In this document: positions 25,596-34,145 of the stretch, piece by piece
Layout of the letters: every line of letters starts with the position of its first letter
Numbering within the stretch: position 1 is the stretch's first letter
Assembly: GCF_029623395.1 (NCBI RefSeq)
Contig: NZ_JAPYKK010000006.1
Span: 1-64,000, forward strand
DNA length: 64,000 bases
Origin: Sphingomonas echinoides
GTDB lineage: Bacteria; Pseudomonadota; Alphaproteobacteria; Sphingomonadales; Sphingomonadaceae
Reading direction: 5' to 3'
Position numbers and translations under genes: made by a program
Notes under the pieces: model-generated
Databases searched by the model: none
What the model saw: only the letters and a program-made list of their open reading frames with translations
What the model was told of the DNA's origin: nothing

Positions 25596-26275
25596 TGCCC
25601 GCCCCGCCGCCGCCCATAGGCGAGCAAGGCTTCCGACAGCAGCAACGCCAGAATCGCGACGCCGAAAGAGATCCCCGCCAACCGCAGCGCGACCGCCTCG
25701 CCCCCCGGCTGCTGGAGTGCGGCGTAGATGGCGAGCGCGAGCGTCTGGGTTTCGCCGGGAATGTTGGCGGCGAAGGTGATGACCGCACCAAACTCGCCCA
25801 ATGCGGCGGCAAAGCCGATCACCGCCGCCGCAATCAGCCCGGGGGCGGCGAGCGGGAGCGTGACCGTTACCGTCCGGTCCCAGAAACCGGCGCCCAGACT
25901 GTCCGCGACCGCCTCGATCCGCGGGTCGACCGCTTCGATCGCTTGCCGGCACGCGCGGAGCATCAGCGGGAACGCCATCACCCCCGCCGCCAGCGCGGCG
26001 CCGTTCGCGGTGAAGATCAACTGGATGCCGAACCCCGCGAGGACGTGTCCCAGCGGCCCGTCATTCCCGAACAGCAGGATCAGCACGAGGCCGACCACCA
26101 CCGGCGGCAGGAAGAGCGAGGAGTGCAGCACCGCATCGAGCAAGGTCCTGCCAGGGAAGCGCGTGCGCGCCATCATCCACCCCGCCAGCAAGGCGAGCGG
26201 CAACGCGCCCAGCACCGCCCGTCCGGCGATCGATACGCTCAGCGCGAGGACGTCCCATTCGGCGGCGGTCAGCAC
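25592..26275 (-). CDS. modB: Molybdate ABC transporter permease
   Basis: This 227-residue inner-membrane permease has about five or six helices and the EAA-like loop EAVDPRIEAVADSLGAGFWD near residue 135 that docks on ModC. The start is ATG 26275 (MLTAAEWDVLALSVSI), and the modA stop at 26279 lies three bases before it. Overlap with modC shows tight coupling. LHSSLFLPPVVVGLVLILLF near residue 47 is typical of ModB. Confidence 0.95.
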   Translation of the reverse strand: MLTAAEWDVLALSVSIAGRAVLGALPLALLAGWMMARTRFPGRTLLDAVLHSSLFLPPVVVGLVLILLFGNDGPLGHVLAGFGIQLIFTANGAALAAGVMAFPLMLRACRQAIEAVDPRIEAVADSLGAGFWDRTVTVTLPLAAPGLIAAAVIGFAAALGEFGAVITFAANIPGETQTLALAIYAALQQPGGEAVALRLAGISFGVAILALLLSEALLAYGRRRGGQ

Positions 26276-26278
26276 GCT

Positions 26279-27058
26279 TCAGCCAATCGTCCGGAAACCG
26301 TAGCGGCGGAACGTCGCCTTCGCCGCCGGGCTTTGCAGATAGGACGCGAACCCCCCGGCGGCGGGGTTGCCGCCCCGGACCAGTGCGACGGGATATTCGA
26401 TCGGCGGGTGGCTGGCTTCGGGAAACACGCCAAGGATCCGCACGCTTCGCTCGGCCCAGGCGTCGGTCTCGTAGACGATCCCGAGCGGCGCTTCGTGCCG
26501 CGCGACGTAGGACAGCGCGACCCGGACGTTGTCGGCCCGCGCCAGCCTGCCTTGCACGCTCGGCCATACGCCAAGCCGCGTCAGCGCGGTCTGGGCGTAG
26601 ATCCCTGCCGGGACATAGGCCGGGTCGCCGACCGCCAATCGCCCGGTCGGGCCCAACGCGCGCGCGAGCGGAAAGCGCGGCGTGATCTTGAGCGAAATGC
26701 GCGCATCCGCGGGGGCGATGAGCGCGAGACGGCCGCGCAGCATCGTGCGGCGGCTACGCGCATCGATCCGGCCCGCCTTCTGGACATGGTCCATCCAGGC
26801 GAGGTCGGCGGAGACGAACAGGTCCGCCTTCGCGCCCGATTCGATCTGGCGCGCGAGCAGGCTGCTCGACGCGAACGAGAAGCGCACGGGGACGCCGGTG
26901 CGCCGGGTATAGGCCTTGCCGACCGCCTGCATCGCATCGGTCAGCGACGCTGCGGCAAACACGGTGATCGGGGCAGGGGGGGCGGCGTGCGATGTGGCCG
27001 CCGGGCCGAACGCGACGGCAACCGCGGCGAGCGAGAGAAGCAGGGTACGACGATACAT
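26279..27058 (-). CDS. modA: Molybdate-binding periplasmic protein
   Basis: This 259-residue solute-binding protein has a signal peptide (LLLSLAAVAVAFGPAATSHA) and the ModA start ITVFAAASLTDAMQAVGKAY. FSFASSSLLARQIESGAKAD and LFVSADLAWMD follow. The Ser residues in AAASL and ASSSL are the expected oxyanion ligands. It is first in modABC, and a ModE-type operator lies 19–40 nt upstream of its ATG at 27058. The cell therefore probably scavenges molybdate for molybdoenzymes when molybdate is low. Confidence 0.95.
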   Translation of the reverse strand: MYRRTLLLSLAAVAVAFGPAATSHAAPPAPITVFAAASLTDAMQAVGKAYTRRTGVPVRFSFASSSLLARQIESGAKADLFVSADLAWMDHVQKAGRIDARSRRTMLRGRLALIAPADARISLKITPRFPLARALGPTGRLAVGDPAYVPAGIYAQTALTRLGVWPSVQGRLARADNVRVALSYVARHEAPLGIVYETDAWAERSVRILGVFPEASHPPIEYPVALVRGGNPAAGGFASYLQSPAAKATFRRYGFRTIG

Positions 27059-27076
27059 GCACGAGTCCGATCGGGA

Positions 27077-27098
27077 GCTATATCGGCGGGCATATAGC
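27077..27098 (-). promoter_or_regulatory. ModE-type operator at modA
   Basis: GCTATAT (27077–27083), an 8-nt spacer and ATATAGC (27092–27098) form a perfect inverted repeat. The published E. coli modA operator has the same plan, CGTTATAT-N8-ACATAACG. On the modA strand the left half reads CGCTATAT. Its position just upstream of modA suits repression by molybdate-bound ModE. No modE gene is in the window. Confidence 0.72.
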
Positions 27099-27194
27099 GG
27101 ATCGGCGATGACGCCTAGCTGCGGCGAGCAGATCGCCGGGGTCGATCGCGGGCATCCCGGCCCGACGCCGGAATGCCCGATGTGGGGGGTGCGT

Positions 27195-28655
27195 TCAGGC
27201 GGAGCGGGGAACCGCCTTGCGACGGCGCGCCATCGCTCCGATCCCGGCGAACCCGAACAGCATCATCGTCCAGGTTGCGGGCTCCGGCACCGCGCCGGTC
27301 AGTCTCTGCGCGACGAAGCCGGGCAGGTCGGCGTCCGTAAAGCCGAACACATACACCTGATTCTGTCCGGCGGTGCCGGGGACGAAATCATTGTCGTTCG
27401 CGATGAACAGCGTGTGGAGCAGCGTGCCGTTGTATATCACGTCCTGCCCGAAGGAGATCCCCTCGATCTTGGCGGGGATCTGCGATGTCGCCACCCCCGC
27501 TGCGGTCAGCGCGCTGACGAGGTCGAGGAACGGGGTCGCCGTCTTGGTCACGGTCTGCGCCTTGCTCGCGGCGGTGCCCGCCAGTTGCGTGATGTCGGCG
27601 GCACCGGCCAGGTCGATCCGGAACACCTGCTTGACCGCGGCCTTGCTGCCATCGCCCAACCCCTTGCCGTCGCGTTCGTCGACGAGGAATTCGTGGTCGT
27701 TGATCGCGACGATGTCGCTGACCCCCGATCCTGCGGTGAGCTTGTAGCCATATTCATGTGTCGTGCCGCTCGCGACGTCGATTGTCACGATCCGGACGAA
27801 CTTGGACGGATCCTGCTCGAGCGGCGCCTGCATGATCCCGACCAGCGTCTTGCCGTCGGGCGTGATCGCGAGCCCCTCCATCCCCTTGTTGGCGACCCGG
27901 CCGACCGTGTTGCCCGCGATTTCGGTATCGCCCTTGGGGGACAGCGTCGTCACCGCCAGATTGGCGGGCAGCGCGAAGGTCTTGATCAGGCTGCCGGTCG
28001 CGCGGTCGAACTGGCGGACGTACGGGCCATATTCGTCCGACACGAAGACGCTCTTGCCATCGTTGGAGACGCGGACCGATTCGGGGTCGAACCGCGCGTT
28101 CGCCGGATTGGTCGATGCGCCCGCCGCATAATTGTCCGAGCGGCCGGTGAAATAATAGGATCCATTGGCGTTCTGGCTCGGCGCGCCCGAGCCGAGCGGC
28201 GTCCCGTCGATCTTGGTGCCGAGCCCGGTACCGCTCCCGTAATTGAGCGCGGTCGGGCTGGAGAGCAGGGTCGTCCCGGTCAACGCGGCGGTCAGACCGA
28301 ACGGCAATCCGGTGCCGGCGGAATTGGCGGTCAAAGAGAGCGAAAGCGTCTGGAAACGGCTGATATACGACGTCGTATCGTCAACAAAAGCGTTATAAAC
28401 GGTAGCATTCGGACCACGATCGGGCGTCGCGAGGAAGGTATTTCCGCCAGCATAAGCGAGGCCGGATCCGATCCCACCCAAGATATTCCCCGGCAGCCCG
28501 TTTTCAAGCGGCCCGCTCAGCCCCGAAAGATCGACGTTCGCCCCCGCGCTGCTGCCGCTGATCGTGCCGTTGGCGAGGTAGATCGGACCCGCGTTCGCCG
28601 CGACCGGAAGCAGCGCCGCGGCGATCATGGCCGCCGAGCGAAGAGGGGAGATCAT
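27195..28655 (-). CDS. Secreted esterase-like phytase-family protein with PEP-CTERM anchor
   Basis: This 486-residue protein has a signal peptide (MIAAALLPVAANAG). A β-propeller-like body contains VRVSNDGKSVFVSDEYGPYV and GMEGLAITPDGKTLVGIMQA, the pattern of the 'esterase-like activity of phytase' family. The C-terminus VPEPATWTMMLFGFAGIGAM then ARRRKA is a PEP-CTERM sorting signal (Pro-Glu-Pro, hydrophobic helix, Arg-rich end), normally processed by an exosortase. It is likely exported to the cell surface. Enzymatic activity is not proven. It lies between nusG and modABC on the same strand without clear coupling. Confidence 0.85.
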   Translation of the reverse strand: MISPLRSAAMIAAALLPVAANAGPIYLANGTISGSSAGANVDLSGLSGPLENGLPGNILGGIGSGLAYAGGNTFLATPDRGPNATVYNAFVDDTTSYISRFQTLSLSLTANSAGTGLPFGLTAALTGTTLLSSPTALNYGSGTGLGTKIDGTPLGSGAPSQNANGSYYFTGRSDNYAAGASTNPANARFDPESVRVSNDGKSVFVSDEYGPYVRQFDRATGSLIKTFALPANLAVTTLSPKGDTEIAGNTVGRVANKGMEGLAITPDGKTLVGIMQAPLEQDPSKFVRIVTIDVASGTTHEYGYKLTAGSGVSDIVAINDHEFLVDERDGKGLGDGSKAAVKQVFRIDLAGAADITQLAGTAASKAQTVTKTATPFLDLVSALTAAGVATSQIPAKIEGISFGQDVIYNGTLLHTLFIANDNDFVPGTAGQNQVYVFGFTDADLPGFVAQRLTGAVPEPATWTMMLFGFAGIGAMARRRKAVPRSA

Positions 28656-28733
28656 ACAGCTGTCCTACGCGTTCGAGAATGATGAACGCAGGATTAACCC
28701 TGTACGATTACAGCAATAAGTCAGAAACAATCG

Positions 28734-28761
28734 AAAACGGCCGAGCGCGCACGCCCGGCCG
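28734..28761 (-). terminator. Intrinsic terminator after nusG
   Basis: On the minus strand a 10-bp stem built on CGGCCG…CGGCCG (28756–28761 with 28738–28743, loop TGCG, one G·U) is followed by TTTT (28734–28737). It starts about 10 nt after the nusG stop, so secE–nusG form a closed unit. Confidence 0.75.
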
Positions 28762-28770
28762 CGGGAGCGC

Positions 28771-29310
28771 TTATTTGCTGCGCTCGACCTGTTCGAATTC
28801 CAGCTCGACCGGAGTCGCGCGCCCGAAGATCGACACCGAAACCTTGACGCGGCTGCGGTCGAAATCGAGCTCCTCGACGATCCCGTTGAAGCTCGCGAAC
28901 GGCCCATCGAGCACTTTGACCGAATCGCCGATCTCGAAGTCGACCTTGACCTTCTGCTTGGGCGCAGCGGCGGCCGCTTCGTCCTTGGTGCTCAGCATCC
29001 GAGCGGCTTCCGACTCCGGGATCGCCTGCGGCTTGCCATTTGGTCCAAGAAAACCAGTGACCTTCGGGGTGTTCTTGACGAGGTGATAGACGTCGTCGTT
29101 CATGTTGAGCTTGGCAAGCACATAGCCCGGCATGAACTTGCGCTCGACCGCGATCTTCTTGCCGCGGCGGGCTTCGGTCACGGTCTCGGTCGGAACCTCG
29201 ATCTGCTCGACGAGCTGCTCGAGCCCCATGCGAGTCGCTTCCGCCATGATCGCGTCGCGGACCTTGCCCTCGAAACCCGAATAGGCGTGGATGATGTACC
29301 AACGTGCCAT
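28771..29310 (-). CDS. nusG: Transcription termination/antitermination protein NusG
   Basis: This 179-residue protein binds RNA polymerase and links it to Rho or the ribosome. The NGN domain begins MARWYIIHAYSGFEGKVRDA, with FMPGYVLAKLNMNDDVYHLV near residue 60. The C-terminal KOW domain has DFEIGDSVKVLDGPFASFNG near residue 125. About 30 extra residues with EAAAAAPK join the two domains. It follows secE by 16 nt and is followed by a terminator rather than by rplK–rplA. Confidence 0.97.
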   Translation of the reverse strand: MARWYIIHAYSGFEGKVRDAIMAEATRMGLEQLVEQIEVPTETVTEARRGKKIAVERKFMPGYVLAKLNMNDDVYHLVKNTPKVTGFLGPNGKPQAIPESEAARMLSTKDEAAAAAPKQKVKVDFEIGDSVKVLDGPFASFNGIVEELDFDRSRVKVSVSIFGRATPVELEFEQVERSK

Positions 29311-29326
29311 GTCGTCTGTCTGTCCG

Positions 29327-29524
29327 TTATTTCGCGAGGGTGAGCAGCAAGTGGACGATCGTCTCGAACGCGGTATCGATGACGAAGAAGAAGACGCCCA
29401 GCAATGTCGCCATGATGACGACCATCACGCCGGTCATGATCGTCTCGCGGCGCGTCGGCCACACGACTTTCTTGGTTTCGGCCTGGACCTGACGGATGAA
29501 TTCGAGGGGGGTCGTCTTCGCCAC
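29327..29524 (-). CDS. secE: Preprotein translocase subunit SecE
   Basis: This 65-residue single-helix form of SecE clamps SecY. VAKTTPLEFIRQVQAETKKV then VWPTRRET is the conserved amphipathic region, and TIMTGVMVVIMATLLGVFFF is the transmembrane helix. I chose the GTG at 29524, which gives the normal length. The longer frame to 29611 runs toward the tRNA-Trp gene and is not credible. The tRNA-Trp–secE–nusG order matches other Alphaproteobacteria. Confidence 0.93.
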   Translation of the reverse strand: MAKTTPLEFIRQVQAETKKVVWPTRRETIMTGVMVVIMATLLGVFFFVIDTAFETIVHLLLTLAK

Positions 29525-29688
29525 TGTGCTGCACTCGTGTTTATCGCCGAAGCTTTGGGACATGGGCCCGCTACCCGCCCCTGTGAAGGGCCGAATGACG
29601 GTCATTCCCAATTTCGGAATGATAAGACCCTAATCCGCGTGCGCCGCAAAATCAAGCTGCGGGCCGAACGGGTACTTATCGGGAAAGA

Positions 29689-29765
29689 TGGCAGGGGAGC
29701 ACGGACTCGAACCGTGGGCCTTCGGTTTTGGAGACCGACGCTCTAACCAACTGAGCTACACCCCT
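29689..29765 (-). tRNA. tRNA-Trp (anticodon CCA)
   Basis: The minus-strand sequence starts AGGGGTGTAGCTCAGTTGGT, has the anticodon loop CTCCAAA between TCGGT and ACCGA stems, a TψC arm with GTTCGAGTC, and an encoded 3' CCA (29689–29691). All arms fold, although acceptor pair 6–67 appears to be U·U. The CCA anticodon reads UGG. It precedes secE. Confidence 0.97.
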
Positions 29766-29809
29766 ATCGAGGGCCTCTCTATCGCGACATTTTGCGGATC
29801 GCAAGCGGA

Positions 29810-32167
29810 TCAAGCAACCGCACGATCTTGCGCGGCGCGCAACGCTACGACGCGTGCATCCTCCACCGTCAACGGACGCCCGAAATAATAGCCCTGGACC
29901 TTGGTGCAGGCCAGATCCCGCACCATCCGGTACTCTTCCTCCGTTTCAACCCCTTCGGCGGTGGTCGTCATGCCCAGGCTCTGCGCCAGCGTGACGACGG
30001 CGCGAATGATCGCGACCGCTTCGCGAATCCCGTTCGAGGCTGCGGTGACGAAACTCCGGTCAATCTTGATCGTCGAAAACCGGGTGCGGCTGAGGTAGCC
30101 TAGGGACGAATAACCGGTGCCGAAATCGTCGAGGCTGAGCCTGACTCCCAGGTCGAGGATGCGCTCCAGCACCTTTCCCGCGGCGGTCGTGTCGCGCATG
30201 AAAACGCTCTCGGTGACCTCCAGCTCTAGCCGCGCCGCCGGCAAGCCCGACGCACCGAGGGCCGAGGTTACGATCCCGACGAAGCCAGGGTTGTGCAGCT
30301 GTTCGGCCGAAACGTTGACCGCGATCCGCACCGATCCCGCCCAGCGCGCGGCCTCGGCGCAGGCGTTGCGGAGGACCCACTCTCCGATCGGAGCGATCAA
30401 CCGCGCGTCCTCCGCCAGGGGAATGAATTTGTCGGGCGGAATCACGCCCAACTCCGGGTGGGTCCAGCGGACGAGTGCCTCGAACCCGGTCAACCGACCG
30501 AATTCGGCGTCGACCACAGGTTGATAGCAGATGTGCAACTGGTTCTTCGCCAGCGCATGCCGCAACGCCTGCTCAAGGACACGCCGCTCCTCGGCGACGA
30601 CATGCAGTTGCGGTTCGTAGCGATGATAGGTGCCGCCGCCGGCGTCCTTTGAACGGTAGAGCGCAAGATCAGCCGACCGAACCAGCGTCTCGGCGGTGTT
30701 GCCATCGCGCGGGCCGATGGCAACACCGACGCTCGCGCCGGTATACAGGGTATGTTGATCGAGTTCATACGGCTGCCCGAGCGCATAGACAATGGTCTGC
30801 GCTAGCCGCTCGACCCGCTTGGTGTCGGTCGCATCGCGCACCACCACCGCGAACTCGTCGCCGCCCAGACGACCGATGATCTCGTTCTCTGTGACTAGAA
30901 TCGCAAGCCGTTCGGACACGCGCCCGAGCAGCCGGTCCCCAACGGGATGGCCGAGCGTGTCGTTGACCGCCTTGAAGCGGTCCAGATCGATCATCATGAA
31001 CGCGCAACGGCTGCCCCATTTGTCTGCATCCGCCATCGCGCCCGCAAGCGTTTCGTTGATTAGCAGGCGGTTAGGAAGGCCCGTAAGTGCGTCGAAGCGC
31101 GCCATCCGGTTGATCTCATCGGCTGATGCCCGCTGTTCCGTCACATCCGATCCCACGCCGCGAAACCCAATGAAAACGGCGCGTTCGTCATAACGCGGGT
31201 TGGCGGCGATCTCGAACCAGCGCTCCTCGGTGCCCACCATGACCGGCAGGTTGAGACCGCGAAACGCGTCGCGTCCTTTAAGATACTCGGCGAGCCGGGC
31301 GAGTTCGGGGGCGACCTTGCCCGCGGCCCATGCGGGGCCGGCGAGCACTTCCAGCAGCGATTTTCCGTTTACGGTGTTGGTGTCGAGCCCGACTGAGGTG
31401 GCGAAGCGCGGAGACGCGCGCACGACTCGGCGTTGCGCGTCCGTTTCCCACAACCAGTCCGACGAATGCTCTTCCGCTTCCCGCAGCAGCAGACTGACAG
31501 TTTCGTCACGCTCTGCAATCGCGATCTCGCTGGTACGGAGCAGGACCAGCGATTTTGCGCGGGTGAAACAGGTGACGATCAGGACGGCGGTGAAAGCGAG
31601 TACGGCTGCCGTCAGCATCGGGCTGCCGGTCAACAGCATCATCGCCGCGATCGAAACCCCCAGGATCGCCAAGAAGCTGAGGGTGGCGAGGGGAAGGGCT
31701 GCCATCGCAACCGACGACGCGGTCATCATCAGGGACAATGCGACCCACAGGTACAGCGCGGTAGTGGTATCGCCGCGCAGTCCGGTGATGATCGGGGGGA
31801 CGGACCAGATTCCTCCCAACAGAATTCCGTCGATCAGGGTTTGCCGAACATCGCGGAGCGTCGCCGTATAAGCGGAACGATGCCGCGAGGCATGACGGCG
31901 AACCGTAACCAGGATGCTGACCGCGGTCGCACTGACGCCCCAGGCGGCGAGCAACGGTAAGGATACGCTGCGGGACAGGATCGCAACCACCAGCGCCGCG
32001 CCGATCCCGTTTGCTGCCACAAGATAGCCGCTGAGCCTGCTGCCGGCATTCAGCTGTGCCGCGCGGATCGGGCCCCATTCGGTCGTGTCGGTGGGATCCA
32101 GCAGTCCAAGCAGAGCCCGCACGTCGATGCGCGGCTTGGTAAATTGAGAAGAGGGCCGGATGCTCAC
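29810..32167 (-). CDS. Membrane-bound GGDEF–EAL cyclic-di-GMP enzyme with PAS domain
   Basis: This 785-residue protein has about five or six N-terminal transmembrane helices (~45–205), a PAS-like region (~225–345, SSDWLWETDAQRRVVRASP), a GGDEF domain (~360–520) and an EAL domain (~535–780). The cyclase motif RLGGDEF is intact, but the inhibitory RxxD site upstream is replaced by TENE. The phosphodiesterase residues also look complete: EALVRW, ELEVTES, DDFGTG, IKIDRSF, AEGVETEEE. It may therefore synthesise or degrade c-di-GMP, or be bifunctional, in response to a signal. It lies alone between tRNA-Trp and a fatty acyl-AMP ligase gene on the same strand. Confidence 0.93.
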   Translation of the reverse strand: MSIRPSSQFTKPRIDVRALLGLLDPTDTTEWGPIRAAQLNAGSRLSGYLVAANGIGAALVVAILSRSVSLPLLAAWGVSATAVSILVTVRRHASRHRSAYTATLRDVRQTLIDGILLGGIWSVPPIITGLRGDTTTALYLWVALSLMMTASSVAMAALPLATLSFLAILGVSIAAMMLLTGSPMLTAAVLAFTAVLIVTCFTRAKSLVLLRTSEIAIAERDETVSLLLREAEEHSSDWLWETDAQRRVVRASPRFATSVGLDTNTVNGKSLLEVLAGPAWAAGKVAPELARLAEYLKGRDAFRGLNLPVMVGTEERWFEIAANPRYDERAVFIGFRGVGSDVTEQRASADEINRMARFDALTGLPNRLLINETLAGAMADADKWGSRCAFMMIDLDRFKAVNDTLGHPVGDRLLGRVSERLAILVTENEIIGRLGGDEFAVVVRDATDTKRVERLAQTIVYALGQPYELDQHTLYTGASVGVAIGPRDGNTAETLVRSADLALYRSKDAGGGTYHRYEPQLHVVAEERRVLEQALRHALAKNQLHICYQPVVDAEFGRLTGFEALVRWTHPELGVIPPDKFIPLAEDARLIAPIGEWVLRNACAEAARWAGSVRIAVNVSAEQLHNPGFVGIVTSALGASGLPAARLELEVTESVFMRDTTAAGKVLERILDLGVRLSLDDFGTGYSSLGYLSRTRFSTIKIDRSFVTAASNGIREAVAIIRAVVTLAQSLGMTTTAEGVETEEEYRMVRDLACTKVQGYYFGRPLTVEDARVVALRAAQDRAVA

Positions 32168-32255
32168 CGTGCCCGTCCTACGCTACGCAAGGTTAGGAGT
32201 TCGTTAGGATGAGACCATGAGGGGGCTGGCCGCGCCCAACCCCCATCGCGGCGCC

Positions 32256-34025
32256 TTATGCCGCCAGATCGTACGGCTTGATATCGCCGCTGAGATAGAG
32301 GTTGCGCGCTTTCGCCCGGCTGAGCTTACCCGAGCTCGTGCGGGGCAACGTGCGCGGCGGGATGAGTTCGATCACGCAGTTCATACCCGTGACCGAGCGA
32401 ACCCGCTCGCGGATTTCCTCCCGCAGGCGGACGCGTTCGGCATCGTCCGAGCTGCGGCACTGGACCAGAACGGCGGGCGTTTCCTCGCCACCGGGCGTGG
32501 TGATCGCGAACGCGGCGATATCGCCAGCCTTGAACCCGGGCAGCTGCTCGACGGCCCATTCGATATCCTGTGGCCAATGATTACGACCATTGACGATGAT
32601 CATGTCCTTGGCGCGACCCACGATGTAGACGTAGCCGTCAGACAAATAGCCCATGTCGCCCGTATCGAGCCAACCGTCGATCAGGCACGCGGCGGTCGCG
32701 GCCTCGTCCCGGAAATAGCCGACCATCAGCGACGGGCCCGAACACCACAGCTTGCCGATCGCCCGCTCAGGCAACGGCGTACCGTCCTCCTCGCGGATTT
32801 CGACGGTCATGCCTTTCACTGGCTTTCCACAATTGACGATCGCACGATACCGCTGCGGGCGGTCCTCTCCGGCGGCAACGCCGGACAGTTGCGTTTCCTC
32901 GACCAGTTCGACCCGGATGCCTTCGTTGGGCGGCATGATCGACACCGCAAGGGTCGCTTCGGCAAGACCATAGCTCGGCAAAAACGCGCCGGCCTTGAAG
33001 CCGGCATCGGCAAATGCATCGACGAAGGACTGCATCACGTCCGGACGGATCATGTCCGCGCCATTTCCCGCAAGCCGCCAGCGCGACAGGTCGAATCGCT
33101 CCGACGCCTTGGTCTGGCTCGACATACGCCGCGCACAGATGTCGTATCCGAACGTCGGCGAATAGCTGATCGAATTGCCCTCGTTCCGACTGATCATGTC
33201 GAGCCATGCCAGCGGGCGTCGCGCAAAATCTTCGGTTTTCAGGTAATCGGTGGAAACCTGATTGGCGACCGGCGACAGGAAGCATCCAACTAGGCCCATG
33301 TCGTGATACCATGGTAACCAAGAGATGCAGCGGTCCTTCGCGACCAGTTGCATGCCATAGGCATGCGCCGTCAGATTGTTGAGCAGGGCATGATGCGTGA
33401 TCGCGACGCCGTGCGGAAAGCGCGTCGATCCGCTCGAGTATTGGAGGTAGGCAACCTGATCCCCGGTCGCCTGCGGAAGCTCGACAGCGGGGGCAGGGCG
33501 TCGGACGAGTTCGGACCAGTCAATCCCTTCGGTGCCCGCGGCGCGCGCTGCATCGATTCCCATCTGCGCCAGTTCAGGCGGATAGATCAGCAGCACCGGC
33601 TCGCAGCTGGAGAGCTGTACGCGAAGCTGCTCGACGTAGGAATCCCGTCCGCCGAACGACGTGGGCAATGGCAATGGGACCGGCCATGCGCCCGCATAGA
33701 CCGCGCCAAAGAACAGCGCGGCGAAATCAGTACCGGTTTCTGCGACAATCGCGATACGATCTTCAGGCTTGATCCCGGCTGCGATCAGGCGTCGCGCCAT
33801 CGCGAGGGCATCGTCGCGCACCTCGGAAAACGGGTAGGCGCGTGTCAGCGTGCCGCGGGCATCATGGAAATTAAACCCACGTTGACCTTTCGCAGCGTAA
33901 TCCAACGCCGCGCCTAGCGTCTCAAAGTCCGCGAATCGGCGCGGGAGCAAATCTTCGGTGGGCGTGGCGACCAGCTTCGGCGTTTCGGCCTCGAGGTCCT
34001 GCGTGCCCGCAACGTCAACTGTCAT
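32256..34025 (-). CDS. Fatty acyl-AMP ligase (FAAL)
   Basis: This 589-residue adenylating enzyme has VAYLQYSSGSTRFPHGVAIT near residue 170, an AMP-binding P-loop. SWLPWYHDMGLVGCFLSPVA follows, then DTGDMGYLSDGYVYIVGRAK and DMIIVNGRNHWPQDIE, all typical of FAALs. FAALs activate fatty acids as acyl-AMP and usually pass them to an acyl carrier protein of a polyketide, lipopeptide or sphingolipid-related pathway. No carrier or synthase lies beside it, so the pathway is unknown. The start is ATG 34025 (MTVDVAGTQDLEAE). The longer frame overlaps the recX promoter region. Confidence 0.88.
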   Translation of the reverse strand: MTVDVAGTQDLEAETPKLVATPTEDLLPRRFADFETLGAALDYAAKGQRGFNFHDARGTLTRAYPFSEVRDDALAMARRLIAAGIKPEDRIAIVAETGTDFAALFFGAVYAGAWPVPLPLPTSFGGRDSYVEQLRVQLSSCEPVLLIYPPELAQMGIDAARAAGTEGIDWSELVRRPAPAVELPQATGDQVAYLQYSSGSTRFPHGVAITHHALLNNLTAHAYGMQLVAKDRCISWLPWYHDMGLVGCFLSPVANQVSTDYLKTEDFARRPLAWLDMISRNEGNSISYSPTFGYDICARRMSSQTKASERFDLSRWRLAGNGADMIRPDVMQSFVDAFADAGFKAGAFLPSYGLAEATLAVSIMPPNEGIRVELVEETQLSGVAAGEDRPQRYRAIVNCGKPVKGMTVEIREEDGTPLPERAIGKLWCSGPSLMVGYFRDEAATAACLIDGWLDTGDMGYLSDGYVYIVGRAKDMIIVNGRNHWPQDIEWAVEQLPGFKAGDIAAFAITTPGGEETPAVLVQCRSSDDAERVRLREEIRERVRSVTGMNCVIELIPPRTLPRTSSGKLSRAKARNLYLSGDIKPYDLAA

Positions 34026-34145
34026 CTGTATCTGCGCCCTCGATCGTGGCTCTCTTTGCGACCACGCTATGGTCCCGTTCAGCAAGCACCCCTGCTTATG
34101 CCAAGCGTTCAAAATCCAGTTCGAGTGTGGCACAATGATGGCGTC

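Noticed and set aside
32186..32204. GTTAGG-N5-GTTAGG upstream of the GGDEF–EAL gene as a CtrA site
   Set aside because: Half-sites are TTAG rather than TTAA, so the match to the CtrA consensus is too weak.
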